Below are positions 1-6,641 of a stretch of DNA of 11,780 bases, in pieces. Made by a program: the position numbers and the translations under genes. Position 1 is the first letter of the stretch; each line of letters begins with the position of its first letter. The DNA is from Acetobacteraceae bacterium (lineage in GTDB: Bacteria > Pseudomonadota > Alphaproteobacteria > Acetobacterales > Acetobacteraceae). The stretch is taken from assembly GCA_025356735.1 (NCBI GenBank), contig JANXRT010000117.1, positions 1-11,780 on the forward strand. Direction: 5' to 3'. Below the pieces are notes generated by a model, which saw only the letters and a list, made by a program, of their open reading frames with translations, searched no databases and was not told the origin of the DNA.

Positions 1-1083
1 TTCGTGCTGACGATCGTGCCGCGCCTCGCCGGCAACATCTGCGTCATCGCCGTCGCCGCGATTTGGCACAGCTACTGGGCGCTGATCATCGGCACGCTGG
101 TGATGCGCAGCGGCCGATCCGTACTCAGCTACTTCATGCACCCCTACCGACCCCGCTTCTCGCTCGAGGCCTGGCGCCAGATCGCCGGCTTCTCGTTCTG
201 GACCTGGGCAATGGGCGTCGCCGTGCTGGTGCGCGACCGATCGGACAGCATCATCGTCGGCCGGCTGCTCGGCACCGCGCAGGTCGGCTTCTTCTCGCTG
301 GCGTCGGAGGTCGCGACCCTGCCGACCTCCGAGCTGGTCGAGCCGCTGACCCACGTCCTGTTCCCCAGCTTCTCGGCGGTGCGCAACGCCGGTGGCGATG
401 TCGGCGAGCCCTACATGCGCGCGATCGCGCTGGCCTTCATGGTGACCGTGCCGGCCGGGCTTGGCACCTCGCTGATCGCCCAGCCGCTGGTGCTGCTGCT
501 GCTCGGCCCAGGCTGGACCGTGGCCATTCCGCTGGTCCAGATCATCGCCTTCGCCGGCATCCTCAAGGTCATCACCGCCATCAGCACGACGGCATTCCGC
601 GCGGACGGCATCCCGAAGACGACGTTCTTCGTCACCTGTGCCGCCGCCGCGCTGCGCATCGCACTTGTCGTGCTGCTGGCGACCCGATACGGCCTGATCG
701 GTGCCGCGGTTGGCACGGTCGTGGCGGTGACGCTGGAGGAGATCGCCTTTCTGGTAGTGGGCTTCCGCCGCTACCGCATCTCGTTGTTGCGACTGCTCGG
801 CAACATCTGGCGGATACTGCTTGCCAGTGCCGTGATGGCAGCGGTGCTCCAGGCCGCCGGGCTGGGCTGGTCGCAGATCGACCCTGGCCCCGAGGCTGTG
901 CTGCTGCGGCTGCTGATGGCCTGCCTGCTCGGCGCCATGACCTATGGCGGCGTTCTGTGCGGGAGCGGGCTCGCCGCCGGCCGGCCGGCCGGCGCGGAAA
1001 GCTATGCGATCAGCTTCATCCTGCCGGTGCTCGGGCGTATCGCCGCAAGGCTTGGCCTGCCGCGATTTGCCCCCCGTAGTTGA
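1..1083 (+). CDS. Polysaccharide/oligosaccharide flippase (Wzx/MOP superfamily), 5'-truncated
   Basis: The reading frame is open from the first base, so the true start lies upstream; about 360 residues are visible. The protein is a multi-pass membrane protein with many hydrophobic stretches of about 20 residues, separated by short Arg-rich loops. The segment RDRSDSIIVGRLLGTAQVG followed by FFSLASEVATLP is typical of Wzx-like lipopolysaccharide and exopolysaccharide flippases (Polysacc_synt family). These move undecaprenyl-linked repeat units across the inner membrane. Full-length members have roughly 450-500 residues, so about a quarter is missing at the N-terminus. The TGA stop lies 3 bp from the stop of the convergent glycosyltransferase, which fits a surface-polysaccharide locus continuing to the left. 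The family call is firm; the transported glycan is unknown. Confidence 0.85.
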   Translation, partial: FVLTIVPRLAGNICVIAVAAIWHSYWALIIGTLVMRSGRSVLSYFMHPYRPRFSLEAWRQIAGFSFWTWAMGVAVLVRDRSDSIIVGRLLGTAQVGFFSLASEVATLPTSELVEPLTHVLFPSFSAVRNAGGDVGEPYMRAIALAFMVTVPAGLGTSLIAQPLVLLLLGPGWTVAIPLVQIIAFAGILKVITAISTTAFRADGIPKTTFFVTCAAAALRIALVVLLATRYGLIGAAVGTVVAVTLEEIAFLVVGFRRYRISLLRLLGNIWRILLASAVMAAVLQAAGLGWSQIDPGPEAVLLRLLMACLLGAMTYGGVLCGSGLAAGRPAGAESYAISFILPVLGRIAARLGLPRFAPRS

Positions 1084-1086
1084 TTT

Positions 1087-2277
1087 TCAGCGCGCCGGGC
1101 GCGGCTTCACCACGCGACGAAAAATCTCCAGCTGACCCGCGGTCGTCGCGTCCCAGCTGAAATCCTCGGCATAGGCCCGCGTCGCGGCGCGCTCCGGCAG
1201 CTTCGAAAACAGTTCCCGCACCCCGGTGGCGATGCCGTCCGGCGTGTTGGGCTCATAGATCACCCCGGCGGCAGCGGCGGCGACAACCTCCGGATTGCCC
1301 CAGATGTTGCTGGCGACCACCGGCGTGCCGCAGGCCATTGCCTCCAGCAGCACGTTGGCCCAGCCCTCCCGCGACGAGGCCAGCACCATCGCGTCGGCGG
1401 CGCTGTACAACGAAGCCAACTCGGCATGGGGCCGCGTTCCAAGCAGCCTTACCCGCGCCGCCAGACCGGACCGCTCGATCTGAGTCTGCAACGCCGCCCG
1501 CTCGGGCCCCTCGCCGGCGATCACCAGGTCGAAATCCGGAAGAAGGAGCATTGCCCCGATAGTGCGGTGGTGGCCCTTGCGTTCGATCAGGTGACCGACC
1601 GAGATCAGGGTCGGCCGCGTCAATCCCAGCGCGGCACGCGCCGGCGGGCGTGGCATCGGTCGGAACATCGCCGTATCGACGCCGTTTCGAAGCGTCACGG
1701 TCTTTTCGGAATCGGCGCCCAAACCGATCATCGCCTGGCGCAAGGCCTCGCTGACCCCGATCAGCGCCGCCGCCCCTGCCAACGCACCCCGGATCATCCG
1801 CCTCGGCGTGGCATGATCCGGGATCAGGCTGATGTCGGTGCCGCGCGCCGTGATCACCACGGGCAGGCCGAAACGCTGCCCCAGCCACAGCGCGGCGACA
1901 CCGTCCGGATAGACGTAGTGGGCGTCGATCGCGTCGAACTTTCTGCCGTCCGCCAGCAACCGGGCGATGAACGGCGCCGTGGCCCGGTATAGCAGCCACG
2001 GTGCCAGGTTCATGCCGATTTTCGGAATGACGGCGAAACGCGGATGATGGATGGTCAGGCCGTGCCGCACTTCCTGGCGCGCCACGCGGGCATAGGCCGA
2101 AAAGTTGCCGAAACGGCGGGAGGCGAACGGGAAGTAGGGCACCGGTGCCACCACCGTGCTGACCGCCTGACCGCTGCCGACCAGATGGCGCAACCGGTTC
2201 TGCACGAAGATGCCGTGGTTGGGCTGCTCGTCATTGGGAAACAGGGAAGAAAACGTCAGCAGCCGGATCGGGTCCAT
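1087..2277 (-). CDS. Glycosyltransferase family 4 (GT-B fold)
   Basis: A 396-residue protein of normal GT4 length. The N-terminal Rossmann half starts IRLLTFSSLFPNDEQPNHG, and NHG(I/V)FV-type segments are common in exopolysaccharide and XrtA-associated transferases. The C-terminal nucleotide-sugar half has LRNGVD (residues 196-201), SVGHLIERKG with Lys234, and EGWANVLLEAMACGTPVV. In that segment Glu304 and Glu312 form the EX7E motif of retaining GT4 enzymes. It probably transfers a sugar from a nucleotide donor to a lipid-linked glycan at the cytoplasmic face of the membrane. The start at 2277 gives a complete N-terminal beta strand. No Shine-Dalgarno is visible before it, and a TATAAG box lies six bases upstream (see promoter). 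The gene converges on the flippase. Donor and acceptor cannot be told. Confidence 0.9.
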   Translation of the reverse strand: MDPIRLLTFSSLFPNDEQPNHGIFVQNRLRHLVGSGQAVSTVVAPVPYFPFASRRFGNFSAYARVARQEVRHGLTIHHPRFAVIPKIGMNLAPWLLYRATAPFIARLLADGRKFDAIDAHYVYPDGVAALWLGQRFGLPVVITARGTDISLIPDHATPRRMIRGALAGAAALIGVSEALRQAMIGLGADSEKTVTLRNGVDTAMFRPMPRPPARAALGLTRPTLISVGHLIERKGHHRTIGAMLLLPDFDLVIAGEGPERAALQTQIERSGLAARVRLLGTRPHAELASLYSAADAMVLASSREGWANVLLEAMACGTPVVASNIWGNPEVVAAAAAGVIYEPNTPDGIATGVRELFSKLPERAATRAYAEDFSWDATTAGQLEIFRRVVKPRPAR

Positions 2278-2283
2278 CGCCGG

Positions 2284-2312
2284 CTTATAGGCAGCTTGTT
2301 TTCACCTGTCTG
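2284..2312 (-). promoter_or_regulatory. Candidate sigma70-type promoter for the glycosyltransferase
   Basis: On the minus strand CAGACA (2312-2307) is followed after exactly 17 bp by TATAAG (2289-2284). Only six bases separate TATAAG from the ATG at 2277, so transcription would begin at or next to the start codon and give a leaderless mRNA. The lack of a Shine-Dalgarno fits this. It is a prediction from two short motifs. Confidence 0.4.
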
Positions 2313-2338
2313 CCATGGCCGAGCTACGCCGATGGCAG
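2310..2338. promoter_or_regulatory. Spaced dyad between divergent genes
   Basis: CTGCCAT (2310-2316) and ATGGCAG (2332-2338) are exact 7-bp inverted arms with 15 bp between them. The arm centres are 22 bp apart, about two helical turns, which is the geometry of a dimeric repressor or LysR-type site. The left arm overlaps the putative -35 box of the glycosyltransferase promoter. No regulator gene is in the window, so the binding protein is unknown. Chance occurrence in GC-rich DNA is possible. Confidence 0.3.
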
Positions 2339-2345
2339 CCCCCCT

Positions 2346-2374
2346 TTGCAACCCTTCCTACCCGTGGGTAGGCT
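2346..2374 (+). promoter_or_regulatory. Candidate promoter of the thiolase-like gene block
   Basis: TTGCAA (2346-2351) and TAGGCT (2369-2374) are separated by 17 bp. This would place the transcription start near 2381, about 30 bases before the ATG at 2412. The -35 box is good and the -10 box is weak (T, A and final T match). The 16-bp dyad at 2357-2372 fills the spacer and enters the -10, a classical repressor position. Confidence 0.35.
2357..2372. promoter_or_regulatory. Compact palindrome, candidate operator
   Basis: CCTACCC and GGGTAGG are perfect 7-bp arms around a 2-bp GT centre. The site lies 40 bp before the first gene of the block, inside the spacer of a candidate promoter. Size and symmetry fit a TetR, GntR or MarR family dimer, and catabolic acyl-CoA clusters are often controlled by such repressors. 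The assignment is inferred from position and symmetry only. Confidence 0.4.
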
Positions 2375-2411
2375 GCGGCCAACAGCCCGACCGAGGCTTC
2401 TGGGGAACACC

Positions 2412-3602
2412 ATGGCTACGGACAGCAATCGCAGCCTGCGCGGAAAGGTCGCCATCGTCGGCGTCGGCGAGACGCCGTACTACAAGCACGGCATGTCGCC
2501 GCATTCGGAATTCAAGCTGGCGCTGATGGCGATCGTCGCTGCCTGCCGCGACGCCGGCCTCGACCCGCACGACATCGACGGCATCGCATCGTACAGCAAC
2601 GACCGCAACGACCCCTCCCGGCTGTCAGCGGCGCTCGGCATGAAGGAACTGCGCTTCGCCAACATGCAGTGGGGCGGTGGCGGCGGTGGCGGGGCGGCGG
2701 CGGTCGGCAACGCCGCGGCGGCGATCGCCGGCGGATTGTCCGACGTGGTCGTCGTGTTCCGCGCCTTGGCGCAGGGCCAGTTCGCCCGCTTCGGCGTGGG
2801 TGCGGCGACGCCGACGACCGCCGGCGACGCAGCCTTCCAATCGCCTTACGGCCTGATGTCGCCGGCGCAGAAATTCGCCATGAAGACGATGCGCTTCATG
2901 CACGATCACGGCGTCGGGCAAGAAGCGCTGCGCGCCATCGCCATGGCGTCGTATGCCCACGCGCAGAAGAACCCGCGCGCCGTGATGTACGGCCGGCCGC
3001 TGGACGAGGCCGCCTACGACGCCTCGCGCTGGATCGTCGAGCCGTTCCACCTTTTTGATTGTTGCCAGGAAAACGACGGCGCGGCGGCGCTGATTATCGT
3101 GTCGGCCGATCGCGCCAAGGATTTCGCCCACAAGCCGAGCTACCTGCTCGGCGCCCAGGGCGGATCCGACTACCGCGCCGGCGCCCCTGCCCACAACGTG
3201 CCGAACTATGGCTCCTCGACCTTCGCTTCGGTAGTGCCGCACCTCTATCGGATGGCCGGGATCAAGCCATCCGAAGTTGACGTGCTGCAGAACTACGAGA
3301 ACTTCACGGGTGGCGTGCTGATGAGCCTGGTGGAGCATGGCTTCTGCGCCCCCGACGAGTGCAACGAGTTTTCCACCCTGGAAAACTTCATGGCGCCGAC
3401 CGGCCGGCTGCCGATGAACACGTCAGGCGGCAATCTGGCCGAATGCTACATGCATGGGCTGGAACTGCAGATCGAGGCGGTGCGCCAGCTGCGCGGCGAC
3501 TCCACAGCCCAGGTGCCGAAGGTGGACATCTCAATGGTCATCGCCGGACCGATGGTGACGCCGGTCAGCAGCATGATCCTTGGTTCGGAAGCAACGCTGT
3601 GA
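2412..3602 (+). CDS. Thiolase-like (SCP-x/Ltp2-type) protein lacking the nucleophilic Cys
   Basis: A 396-residue thiolase-fold protein. The ATG at 2412 is preferred over an in-frame start 66 bases upstream, because the protein then begins just before the typical GKVAIVGVGETP strand. A GGGG/GGA element lies just before it. The N-terminal thiolase half ends with residues 85-108, where thiolases carry the acyl-accepting Cys; here seven consecutive Gly (88-94) occupy that place. The C-terminal half has VLQNYENFTGG (291-301) and MNTSGG, then ECYMHG, in place of the GHP motif, ending in EAVRQLRG. This pattern matches SCP-x-type thiolase homologues paired with DUF35 proteins, such as the Ltp2 retro-aldolase and the BbsB subunit. 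It overlaps the DUF35 gene by 4 bp, so the two products probably form one complex. The reaction is more likely retro-aldol or retro-Claisen cleavage of an acyl-CoA than ordinary thiolysis; the substrate is unknown. Confidence 0.88.
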   Translation: MATDSNRSLRGKVAIVGVGETPYYKHGMSPHSEFKLALMAIVAACRDAGLDPHDIDGIASYSNDRNDPSRLSAALGMKELRFANMQWGGGGGGGAAAVGNAAAAIAGGLSDVVVVFRALAQGQFARFGVGAATPTTAGDAAFQSPYGLMSPAQKFAMKTMRFMHDHGVGQEALRAIAMASYAHAQKNPRAVMYGRPLDEAAYDASRWIVEPFHLFDCCQENDGAAALIIVSADRAKDFAHKPSYLLGAQGGSDYRAGAPAHNVPNYGSSTFASVVPHLYRMAGIKPSEVDVLQNYENFTGGVLMSLVEHGFCAPDECNEFSTLENFMAPTGRLPMNTSGGNLAECYMHGLELQIEAVRQLRGDSTAQVPKVDISMVIAGPMVTPVSSMILGSEATL

Positions 3603-4042
3603 GCACCTCCTACCTGCCCGCCGGCCTGCCGATCCCGGTGCCAGAGGTAGATGGTCTCAGCACCCAGTACTGGGAGGGCCTGAAAAAGAACGAGGTCTGG
3701 GTGCAGCGCTGCAAGGATTGCCGAACCTGGCAATGGGGCCCCGAGTGGATGTGCCACGCCTGCAACAGCTTCGACACCGGCTGGGAGAAGATCGAGGCCC
3801 ATGGCCGCATTTACAGCTGGGAGCGGCCTTGGCATCCCGTCCATCCGGCATTGAAAGGTCATGGACCGTACCTGATCGTGCTGGTCGAATTCCCGCAATA
3901 CGGCAACATCCGGATGATCGGCAACCTGCTCGGCGACCCGCATCAAACCGTGGAAATCGGCGGCAAGGTGAGCCCCGTATTCGAGCATCACGAGGACGCC
4001 ACGCCACCTTTCACTCTGCTTCAATGGACCATCGAGACCTGA
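3599..4042 (+). CDS. DUF35 Zn-ribbon/OB-fold protein, partner of the thiolase-like protein
   Basis: A 147-residue protein starting with GTG at 3599, inside the GTGA overlap with the upstream stop, which implies translational coupling. The N-terminal helix YWEGLKKNEVWVQRC leads into a rubredoxin-like Zn ribbon with Cys38-x2-Cys41 and Cys52-x2-Cys55. The C-terminal OB-fold contains GRIYSWERPWHP and GPYLIVLVEFPQYGNIRMIGNL. Proteins of this size are known to bind thiolase-fold enzymes and to help position the CoA portion, as in Ltp2-ChsH2, BbsAB and the archaeal acetoacetyl-CoA thiolase/HMG-CoA synthase complex. All four Cys ligands are present, so it should bind zinc. The role as an obligate subunit is inferred from family and gene order. 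Confidence 0.9.
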   Translation: MSTSYLPAGLPIPVPEVDGLSTQYWEGLKKNEVWVQRCKDCRTWQWGPEWMCHACNSFDTGWEKIEAHGRIYSWERPWHPVHPALKGHGPYLIVLVEFPQYGNIRMIGNLLGDPHQTVEIGGKVSPVFEHHEDATPPFTLLQWTIET

Positions 4043-4058
4043 ACCCGGGAGAAACAAG

Positions 4059-5258
4059 ATGAACGAAGTCGCGATCAACGCACCCAACCTCTGGCGCCTC
4101 GAAACCCCCGGCCATTCCGGCTGGACGCGAACGGCCAGGCTCGGCGATCCCCAAAAATATTTCATGGTCTCTACCGACAGCCACGCCAACGAGCCGCCAG
4201 ACCTTTGGGAGACCCGCATCGACGCCAAATACCGCGAACGCGTGCCGCGCATCATCACCGACGACGATGGCGTGCAGTGGCGCTACTGCGAGGGCTACCG
4301 CCCGGACCGCGTCCGCGTCATGAGCTTCGAGGGCGAGGATTGGGTCCGCTCCAAGGCCGGCGCCGAGGTCGAGCAGCGGCTGATCGACAACGGCACCGAC
4401 GGCATTGATGTCGAGCTGATCTTCCCCAACAAGGGCCTGGCGATGTGGGCGACGCCCGATCCGGTTTTCGCCAGCGCCCAGTGCGCCGTCTACAACGACT
4501 GGGCCTGGGAGCAGTACGGCCGCTACCCGGACCGCATCGTGCCGGCCGCGGCGATCGCGACCGGCGACCTGCCCAGCGCCATGGGCGAGATCGAGCGCGC
4601 CGCCAAGACCGGATTCCGGGTGCTCACCCTGCCCTGCAAGCCGATCTGGGGCGCCCACGACGTCGATCACGTCAACTACAACCTGCCGCATTTCGACCCG
4701 ATGTGGCGGTTGATCGAGGAAGCCAACCTGCCGATCACCTTCCACGTCTCGACCGGCCGCGATCCGCGCGCCGCCCGCGGCAACGGCGGCGCCGTCATCA
4801 ACTACGTCACCCATTCGCTCGCCCCGACCATCGAGCCGGTTGCCAACCTCTGTGCCTCCGGCGTGCTGGAGCGGTTCCGCGGCATTCGCTTTGCCTCGAT
4901 CGAAGCCGGCATCGGATGGGTGCCGTGGCTGCTCGACGCGATGGACGAGGCCTACCGCAAGCATCACATGTGGGTCCGCCCGAAGCTGCAGGGCCTGCCG
5001 TCGGACTACTACCGCGCGCATGGCTTCGCGGCATTCCAGGAGGACCCGTGCGGCCTGGAACTGATGCGCAGCCACAACCTCACCGACAACTTCATGTGGG
5101 CCAACGACTACCCGCACCACGAAGGCACCTGGCCGCACTCGGCCGAGGCGATCGAACGCACCATGGGCGGCCTCGACGACGGCGCCCGCGCCCGGGTGCT
5201 GGGACTGAATGCGGCCCGGTTCCTCGGCATCGAGGTGCCGGCTCGGCAACGCATCTAG
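4059..5258 (+). CDS. Amidohydrolase-2 family metal-dependent hydrolase (ACMSD/LigW-like clan)
   Basis: A 399-residue TIM-barrel protein, with GGGAGA about seven bases before the ATG and 16 bp after the DUF35 gene. Strand 1 reads FMVSTDSHANEPPDLW: Asp40 and His42 are followed by Glu45, so there is HxxE rather than the HxH of many clan members. Other expected residues are His229 (ITFHVSTG), Glu282 (SIEAGIGWVPW) and Asp350 (ANDYPHHEGTWP), the end-of-barrel Asp. Family members act as nonoxidative decarboxylases or C-C/C-N hydrolases on aromatic or cyclic acids, and many in this subgroup are uncharacterised. Sitting after a CoA-ester C-C cleaving pair, it could act on a free-acid intermediate. The TAG stop lies at the first bases of a 154-bp palindrome, so the extreme C-terminus (VPARQRI) may have been altered by insertion. 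Confidence 0.88.
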   Translation: MNEVAINAPNLWRLETPGHSGWTRTARLGDPQKYFMVSTDSHANEPPDLWETRIDAKYRERVPRIITDDDGVQWRYCEGYRPDRVRVMSFEGEDWVRSKAGAEVEQRLIDNGTDGIDVELIFPNKGLAMWATPDPVFASAQCAVYNDWAWEQYGRYPDRIVPAAAIATGDLPSAMGEIERAAKTGFRVLTLPCKPIWGAHDVDHVNYNLPHFDPMWRLIEEANLPITFHVSTGRDPRAARGNGGAVINYVTHSLAPTIEPVANLCASGVLERFRGIRFASIEAGIGWVPWLLDAMDEAYRKHHMWVRPKLQGLPSDYYRAHGFAAFQEDPCGLELMRSHNLTDNFMWANDYPHHEGTWPHSAEAIERTMGGLDDGARARVLGLNAARFLGIEVPARQRI

Positions 5259-5409
5259 CGCCGCAGGCAGAAGAAAGCATGGGGCTCTACCCCATACCCC
5301 GCAAAGGGGCCGTCGCCCCTTTGAACCCCTGACTTAAGGGATGCGCTCCCGGGCGCTTCCCGGGCGGGGTCAGGGGCAGAGCCCCAGCCTTTCTTGCTTG
5401 CGGCGCCTA
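5256..5409. repeat. Long imperfect palindrome with inner hairpins; dispersed-repeat candidate
   Basis: The arms at 5256-5302 and 5364-5409 are inverted copies matching at about 39 of 47 positions. Perfect blocks include CGCCGCA, AGAAAG, GGGGCTCT, CCCC and ACCCCGC. Between them is a perfect inner hairpin, AAAGGGGC (5303-5310) with GCCCCTTT (5315-5322). Two CCCGGG boxes (5348-5353 and 5359-5364) can also pair. The element covers nearly all of the gap between amidohydrolase and CoA-transferase, includes the TAG of the former, and ends 17 bp before the latter. Each strand leaves the outer stem with a pyrimidine-rich CTTTCTT tail, so it could act as a bidirectional terminator. I recall similar GGGGCTCTGCCCC-type units between genes in Acetobacteraceae. 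No clear target-site duplication is visible. Confidence 0.8.
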
Positions 5410-5426
5410 TTTGGGGAGTATCGAGA

Positions 5427-6632
5427 ATGAGCTACGAGGCGCCGTTCAAGGGACTGAAGGTCGTCGATCTCAGTCAGGGCATTGCGGGGCCTTATTGCGG
5501 GATGCTGCTGGCCCAGAACGGTGCGGACGTAATCAAGGTCGAGCCAACCGGTTCGGGCGACTGGAGCCGTGGGCTGGGCCGGGTCTATGGCGACAACACG
5601 GCATTCTCGATCCCTGGGAATCTAGGCAAGCGCAGCGTGGCGCTTGACCTCAAATCCGTCGATGGCTGCAAGGTGCTGTGGCGGCTGATCGGCGGCGCCG
5701 ATGTCTTCATCGAGGGTTTTCGACCCGGCGTTACCTCGCGGCTGGGTTTTGGCTATGAGGCGGTGTCCGCTGCCGAGCCGCGTATTCTTTACCTGTCGAT
5801 TTCCGGCTTCGGCCAGACCGGGCCGTTCGCGGAGCGCCCGGCGATGGATCCGGTGTTGCAGGCGTTCACCGGGCTGACCTCCGAGAACAAGGGCGAGGAC
5901 GGCATCCCGCATCGCGTGCCAATCATCCCGGTCGACATGACCACGGCGCTGTATGCCTTCCAGGCGGTTTCCGCCGCGTTGTTCGGCCGGATTGGCGAGA
6001 AGCATGGCCGGCATATCGATGTCAGCCTGATGCAGGGCGCGGCCGGGCTGCAATCGGTGCGCATGATGGGCAGCTACCTGGAGGGCGGCGAAATCTCCGG
6101 CGGTGCCGCGCCTTCGGGCATATATGAGGCCGCCGACGGCTGGATGAACATCACCGTGGTGCGGCCGTTCGAGTGGCTGGCGCTGTGCCGACAAGTGATC
6201 GACCGACCCGACCTGCCGGAAGATCCTCGCTTTCTCGATCGCGACCTGCGTTGGGCCAACCAGGAAGCGCTGTTCGCGATCATCCGACCGATCGTGGCGC
6301 AGCGGACGATCGCCGAGCTGTCGCAGCGCCTGACCGCGGCGCAGCTGATGCATGAGCGCCTCAACACCTACGCCGAATTCCTTGGCCAGGAGCAGGTCCG
6401 CGCTACCAACACCATCGCCTGGCTGCATCAGCCGGGCGTGCCGCGCGCGGTGCCGATGCCCAACATCATCGGCCTGCCCCCGTTGCAGGACGGCACCCCC
6501 CGCGCCCACGCGGCGACGCTCGGCGAGCACACCGAGATCGTGCTGCGTGAGCACGGTTTTTCTGATGCCGAAATTTTTGACCTCTCGCAGCGCCGCGTCA
6601 TTGGCGGCGTGCGTCAGGTCGAGCACACCTAG
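5427..6632 (+). CDS. CaiB/BaiF family III CoA-transferase
   Basis: A 401-residue protein of normal family length. The ATG at 5427 follows GGGGAG with about eight bases of spacing and is preferred over an in-frame start 33 bases upstream inside the palindromic repeat. Family III features are LKVVDLSQGIAGPYCGMLLAQNGADVIKVE at residues 10-39, GKRSVALDLK, ADVFIEGFRPG, LSISGFGQTGP and PVDMTTALYAF. Asp170 in the last fits the catalytic Asp (about position 169 in formyl-CoA transferase) that forms the glutamyl/aspartyl-CoA mixed anhydride. It moves CoA between acids in the cytoplasm and would be the entry or recycling step of the block, activating a carboxylic substrate. The crotonase gene follows after 9 bp. 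The specific acid cannot be predicted. Confidence 0.92.
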   Translation: MSYEAPFKGLKVVDLSQGIAGPYCGMLLAQNGADVIKVEPTGSGDWSRGLGRVYGDNTAFSIPGNLGKRSVALDLKSVDGCKVLWRLIGGADVFIEGFRPGVTSRLGFGYEAVSAAEPRILYLSISGFGQTGPFAERPAMDPVLQAFTGLTSENKGEDGIPHRVPIIPVDMTTALYAFQAVSAALFGRIGEKHGRHIDVSLMQGAAGLQSVRMMGSYLEGGEISGGAAPSGIYEAADGWMNITVVRPFEWLALCRQVIDRPDLPEDPRFLDRDLRWANQEALFAIIRPIVAQRTIAELSQRLTAAQLMHERLNTYAEFLGQEQVRATNTIAWLHQPGVPRAVPMPNIIGLPPLQDGTPRAHAATLGEHTEIVLREHGFSDAEIFDLSQRRVIGGVRQVEHT

Positions 6633-6641
6633 GAGCCTTCG

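Noticed and set aside
974..994. Alternating GCCGGCC tract near the end of the flippase gene
   Set aside because: It lies inside the reading frame (Ala-Ala-Gly-Arg-Pro-Ala) and is a low-complexity GC coincidence.
2669..2705. GGC/GGT-rich tandem triplets that look like a simple repeat
   Set aside because: They encode the Gly run of the thiolase-like protein inside an intact reading frame, so I treat them as coding.
4011..5249. A 412-codon open frame on the minus strand under the amidohydrolase
   Set aside because: It mirrors the amidohydrolase codon for codon, has no recognisable motif, and its plus-strand counterpart has all expected metal-site residues.
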